A DNA stretch of 8,400 bases from Actinomycetota bacterium (lineage in GTDB: Bacteria > Actinomycetota > Acidimicrobiia > Acidimicrobiales > Ilumatobacteraceae), in NCBI GenBank assembly GCA_005793785.1, contig SXPW01000080.1:1-8400 (forward strand), read 5' to 3'. Under the pieces are notes generated by a model that saw only the letters and a list, made by a program, of their open reading frames with translations, did no database searches and was not told where the DNA came from. Positions 6,866-8,400 of the stretch are shown here, piece after piece. How positions within the stretch are numbered: the first letter of the stretch is position 1; each line of letters opens with the position of its first letter. The position numbers and the translations under genes are program-made.

Positions 6866-7354
6866 CTACTTCTTCTTCTTTTCAGCGCCGGCTTCGAGCT
6901 CGGGGGCCTCGGGCACCGTTTCCATCCACTCACCGAGTTTGGCCTTGTCGTGCAACAGGTCGGCGATACGGGGTTCGGAGTATTCGTATTCCGGTGTCCA
7001 GAACAATGCATCGAACGGGCACACTTCGACGCAAATGCCGCAGTACATGCACAGTGCGTAGTCGATGTCGAAGCGGTCGAGCATGTTGACCTTGCGCGGC
7101 TTGCCACCCTCGCGGCGCGGCGGGGCGAGCTCCTTGTGTCCTTCTATATAGATGCACCAGTCGGGGCATGATCGCGCGCAGAGCATGCAGGAGGTGCAGT
7201 TGCCTTCGTGGAGCGCAATCACTCCGCGTGCACGGGTGGGTGGTGCTTCCTTTTCGTGCGGATACTGCACGGTGTTGGCGCCCTTGGTGACGGTCTCAAA
7301 CAACGTCCCGAGCGTGACTCCAAGGCCCTTCACCAATCCGGGAACCTTCGGCAT
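6866..7354 (-). CDS. nuoI: NADH-quinone oxidoreductase subunit I (2x[4Fe-4S] ferredoxin-like)
   Basis: This peripheral-arm subunit carries the two [4Fe-4S] clusters (N6a and N6b) that pass electrons towards the final cluster and quinone. It has 162 residues, the usual size. Two ferredoxin motifs are complete: CTSCMLCARSCP with C53, C56, C59 and C63, and CMYCGICVEVCP with C102, C105, C108 and C112. An extra cysteine, C67 in CPDWCIYI, follows the first motif. An N-terminal amphipathic stretch (GLVKGLGVTLGTLFETV) fits membrane-side docking. The ATG at 7354-7352 overlaps the nuoH stop by one base (TAATG) and has AAGGTGG seven bases upstream; the frame is open back to 7597 but that part is a shadow of nuoH. 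The protein ends in four lysines encoded by AAG. Confidence 0.98.
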   Translation of the reverse strand: MPKVPGLVKGLGVTLGTLFETVTKGANTVQYPHEKEAPPTRARGVIALHEGNCTSCMLCARSCPDWCIYIEGHKELAPPRREGGKPRKVNMLDRFDIDYALCMYCGICVEVCPFDALFWTPEYEYSEPRIADLLHDKAKLGEWMETVPEAPELEAGAEKKKK

Positions 7355-8400
7355 TACATCACCACCTTGAAGATCGAGGTCAGTGCGATGTTTCCCAGCG
7401 ATACCGGAATGAGCACCTTCCAGGCGAACCGCTGCAGTTGGTCCTCTCGGAAACGCGGATAACTGAAGCGCACCCACATGATTACGAAGGCGACGAGCAT
7501 CATCTTGGTGATCATGATGACGGGTCCGACGATGTTCATCCAATTGGCGACGGAATCCACGTCGGTCCATCCGAACCACGCGAACGGAACACCCCAACCG
7601 CCGAGGAACAATGCCGATGCGATGAGCGAGAACACGCCCGCCGTGGCGAATTCGCCGATGAAGAAGATGAGGAAACGAAATCCCGAGTATTCGGTCATGT
7701 AGCCCGATACCAACTCGCTTTCGGCAATCGGCATGTCGAACGGGGCCTGGGTGAGTTCGGCCTGGATCGCAATCATGAACACCACGAAGCCGACGAATTG
7801 CGTGATCACGTATGGATTACCGAGTCCTGAGAACCCGAAGATCGAACCCGAATTCTGGGACACCACGATCTGCTGGAGGTTCATCGTCTCTGCTTGGATG
7901 ATGACACCAATCACCGCCAGCACCATCGGCAGTTCGTATGCAATGAGTTGCCCAGCGGCGCGCAACCCACCGAGCAACGAATACTTGTTCGCACTCGCCC
8001 ATCCGGCCATGAGGATGCCCAATACCGAGAGCGACGACACCGCGAGCGCATAAAAGATTCCGGCCTCGAAGTTGGTGAACCACGCATCCGGTCCGAACGG
8101 CACGACTGCTACGAGCAAGAACGTGCTCACCAAGACGACGATGGGTGCCATCCTGAAGATTCGTGCATCCGCGCGTTCCGGAACGATGTCCTCTTTCTGC
8201 AGCCACTTGCCGACCTCGGCGACGAGCTGCAACGATCCGTACGGGCCGGCTTCCATCGGTCCGAGTCGACTCTGCATGAACGACATCATCTTGAAGAGGA
8301 ACACATAGACGATCGTTCCGGCGGGAAGCAGCACCGCCACTACTCCACCGAGGACGCGCAGGAGGGACTGACCCCAGTACGGCACCTCCGCGGCCAATAC
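7354..8400 (-). CDS. nuoH: NADH-quinone oxidoreductase subunit H, 5' end beyond window
   Basis: This is the ND1-type subunit that anchors the peripheral arm and forms part of the quinone chamber. 348 codons are in the window and the frame is open at position 8400, so the true start is probably a few codons upstream; a TTG at 8397-8395 is possible but unproven. Numbering from that TTG, marks include QSRLGP (42-47), GSLQLVAEVGK (54-64), KED (68-70), LLGGLRAAGQLIAYELPM (141-158, with E155), the quinone-loop PFDMPIAESELVSGYMTEYSG (219-239, read in two parts) and FFIGEFATAG. The ER pair at the end of helix 1 in E. coli (E36-R37) is L34-F35 here, and the glutamate corresponding to E. coli E216 is I224. 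E226, E228 and E236 are kept. It overlaps nuoI by one base. Confidence 0.97.
   Translation of the reverse strand, partial: VLAAEVPYWGQSLLRVLGGVVAVLLPAGTIVYVFLFKMMSFMQSRLGPMEAGPYGSLQLVAEVGKWLQKEDIVPERADARIFRMAPIVVLVSTFLLVAVVPFGPDAWFTNFEAGIFYALAVSSLSVLGILMAGWASANKYSLLGGLRAAGQLIAYELPMVLAVIGVIIQAETMNLQQIVVSQNSGSIFGFSGLGNPYVITQFVGFVVFMIAIQAELTQAPFDMPIAESELVSGYMTEYSGFRFLIFFIGEFATAGVFSLIASALFLGGWGVPFAWFGWTDVDSVANWMNIVGPVIMITKMMLVAFVIMWVRFSYPRFREDQLQRFAWKVLIPVSLGNIALTSIFKVVM
7362..7368 (-). promoter_or_regulatory. Shine-Dalgarno for nuoI inside the end of nuoH
   Basis: AAGGTGG at 7368-7362 is close to AGGAGG and lies seven bases before the nuoI ATG at 7354. It falls in the last sense codons of nuoH (Lys-Val-Val). 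It supports the short 162-residue nuoI over the longer open frame. Confidence 0.7.

Noticed and set aside
7355..7597. An 81-codon upstream extension of nuoI
   Set aside because: It is a shadow of nuoH in another frame; the ATG at 7354 has a Shine-Dalgarno and gives the normal family length.

Overview
The window is the distal half of a bacterial respiratory complex I (NADH:quinone oxidoreductase, NDH-1) operon. Everything is on the minus strand, so transcription runs from position 8400 towards 1. The order is nuoH (5' end cut by the window edge), nuoI, nuoJ, nuoK, nuoL, nuoM, nuoN, followed by a MidA/NDUFAF7-family (COG1565/DUF185) SAM-dependent methyltransferase that runs off the left edge. 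No convincing gene lies on the plus strand, and no stretch over 300 bases lacks a gene; the largest gap is 31 bases, between nuoJ and nuoK.

The organism is probably an actinobacterium-like, moderately high-GC bacterium. Acidimicrobiia is my best guess, from the style of the Nuo proteins (for example the CPDWC motif of NuoI and the GPMEAG loop of NuoH) and the GTG starts. This is judgement from memory of the families, not a search result.

Layout along transcription: nuoH and nuoI overlap by 1 base (TAATG); nuoI and nuoJ are 3 bases apart; nuoJ and nuoK 31; nuoK and nuoL overlap by 4 (ATGA); nuoL and nuoM are 22 apart, with a clear Shine-Dalgarno; nuoM and nuoN are 3 apart, the Shine-Dalgarno lying inside the last codons of nuoM; nuoN and the methyltransferase overlap by about 17 bases. 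This is one transcript with strong translational coupling. I see no internal promoter or terminator.

The proteins together make the membrane arm: NuoH (quinone-site and arm-joining subunit), NuoJ and NuoK (small proton-channel subunits), NuoL, NuoM and NuoN (antiporter-like proton pumps), plus NuoI, which carries the last two iron-sulfur clusters before quinone. The methyltransferase is the most informative neighbour: its human relative NDUFAF7 methylates the complex I subunit NDUFS2 (the NuoD homologue), so placement here suggests a bacterial complex I assembly or modification factor.

Points worth a second look are a His/Asp-rich 30-bp tandem repeat in nuoL, a parallel His-rich loop in nuoM, a two-cysteine insert in NuoL, and several residues usually conserved as charged that are replaced in NuoH, NuoN and NuoJ. 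I did not find a wholly new multi-gene system here.
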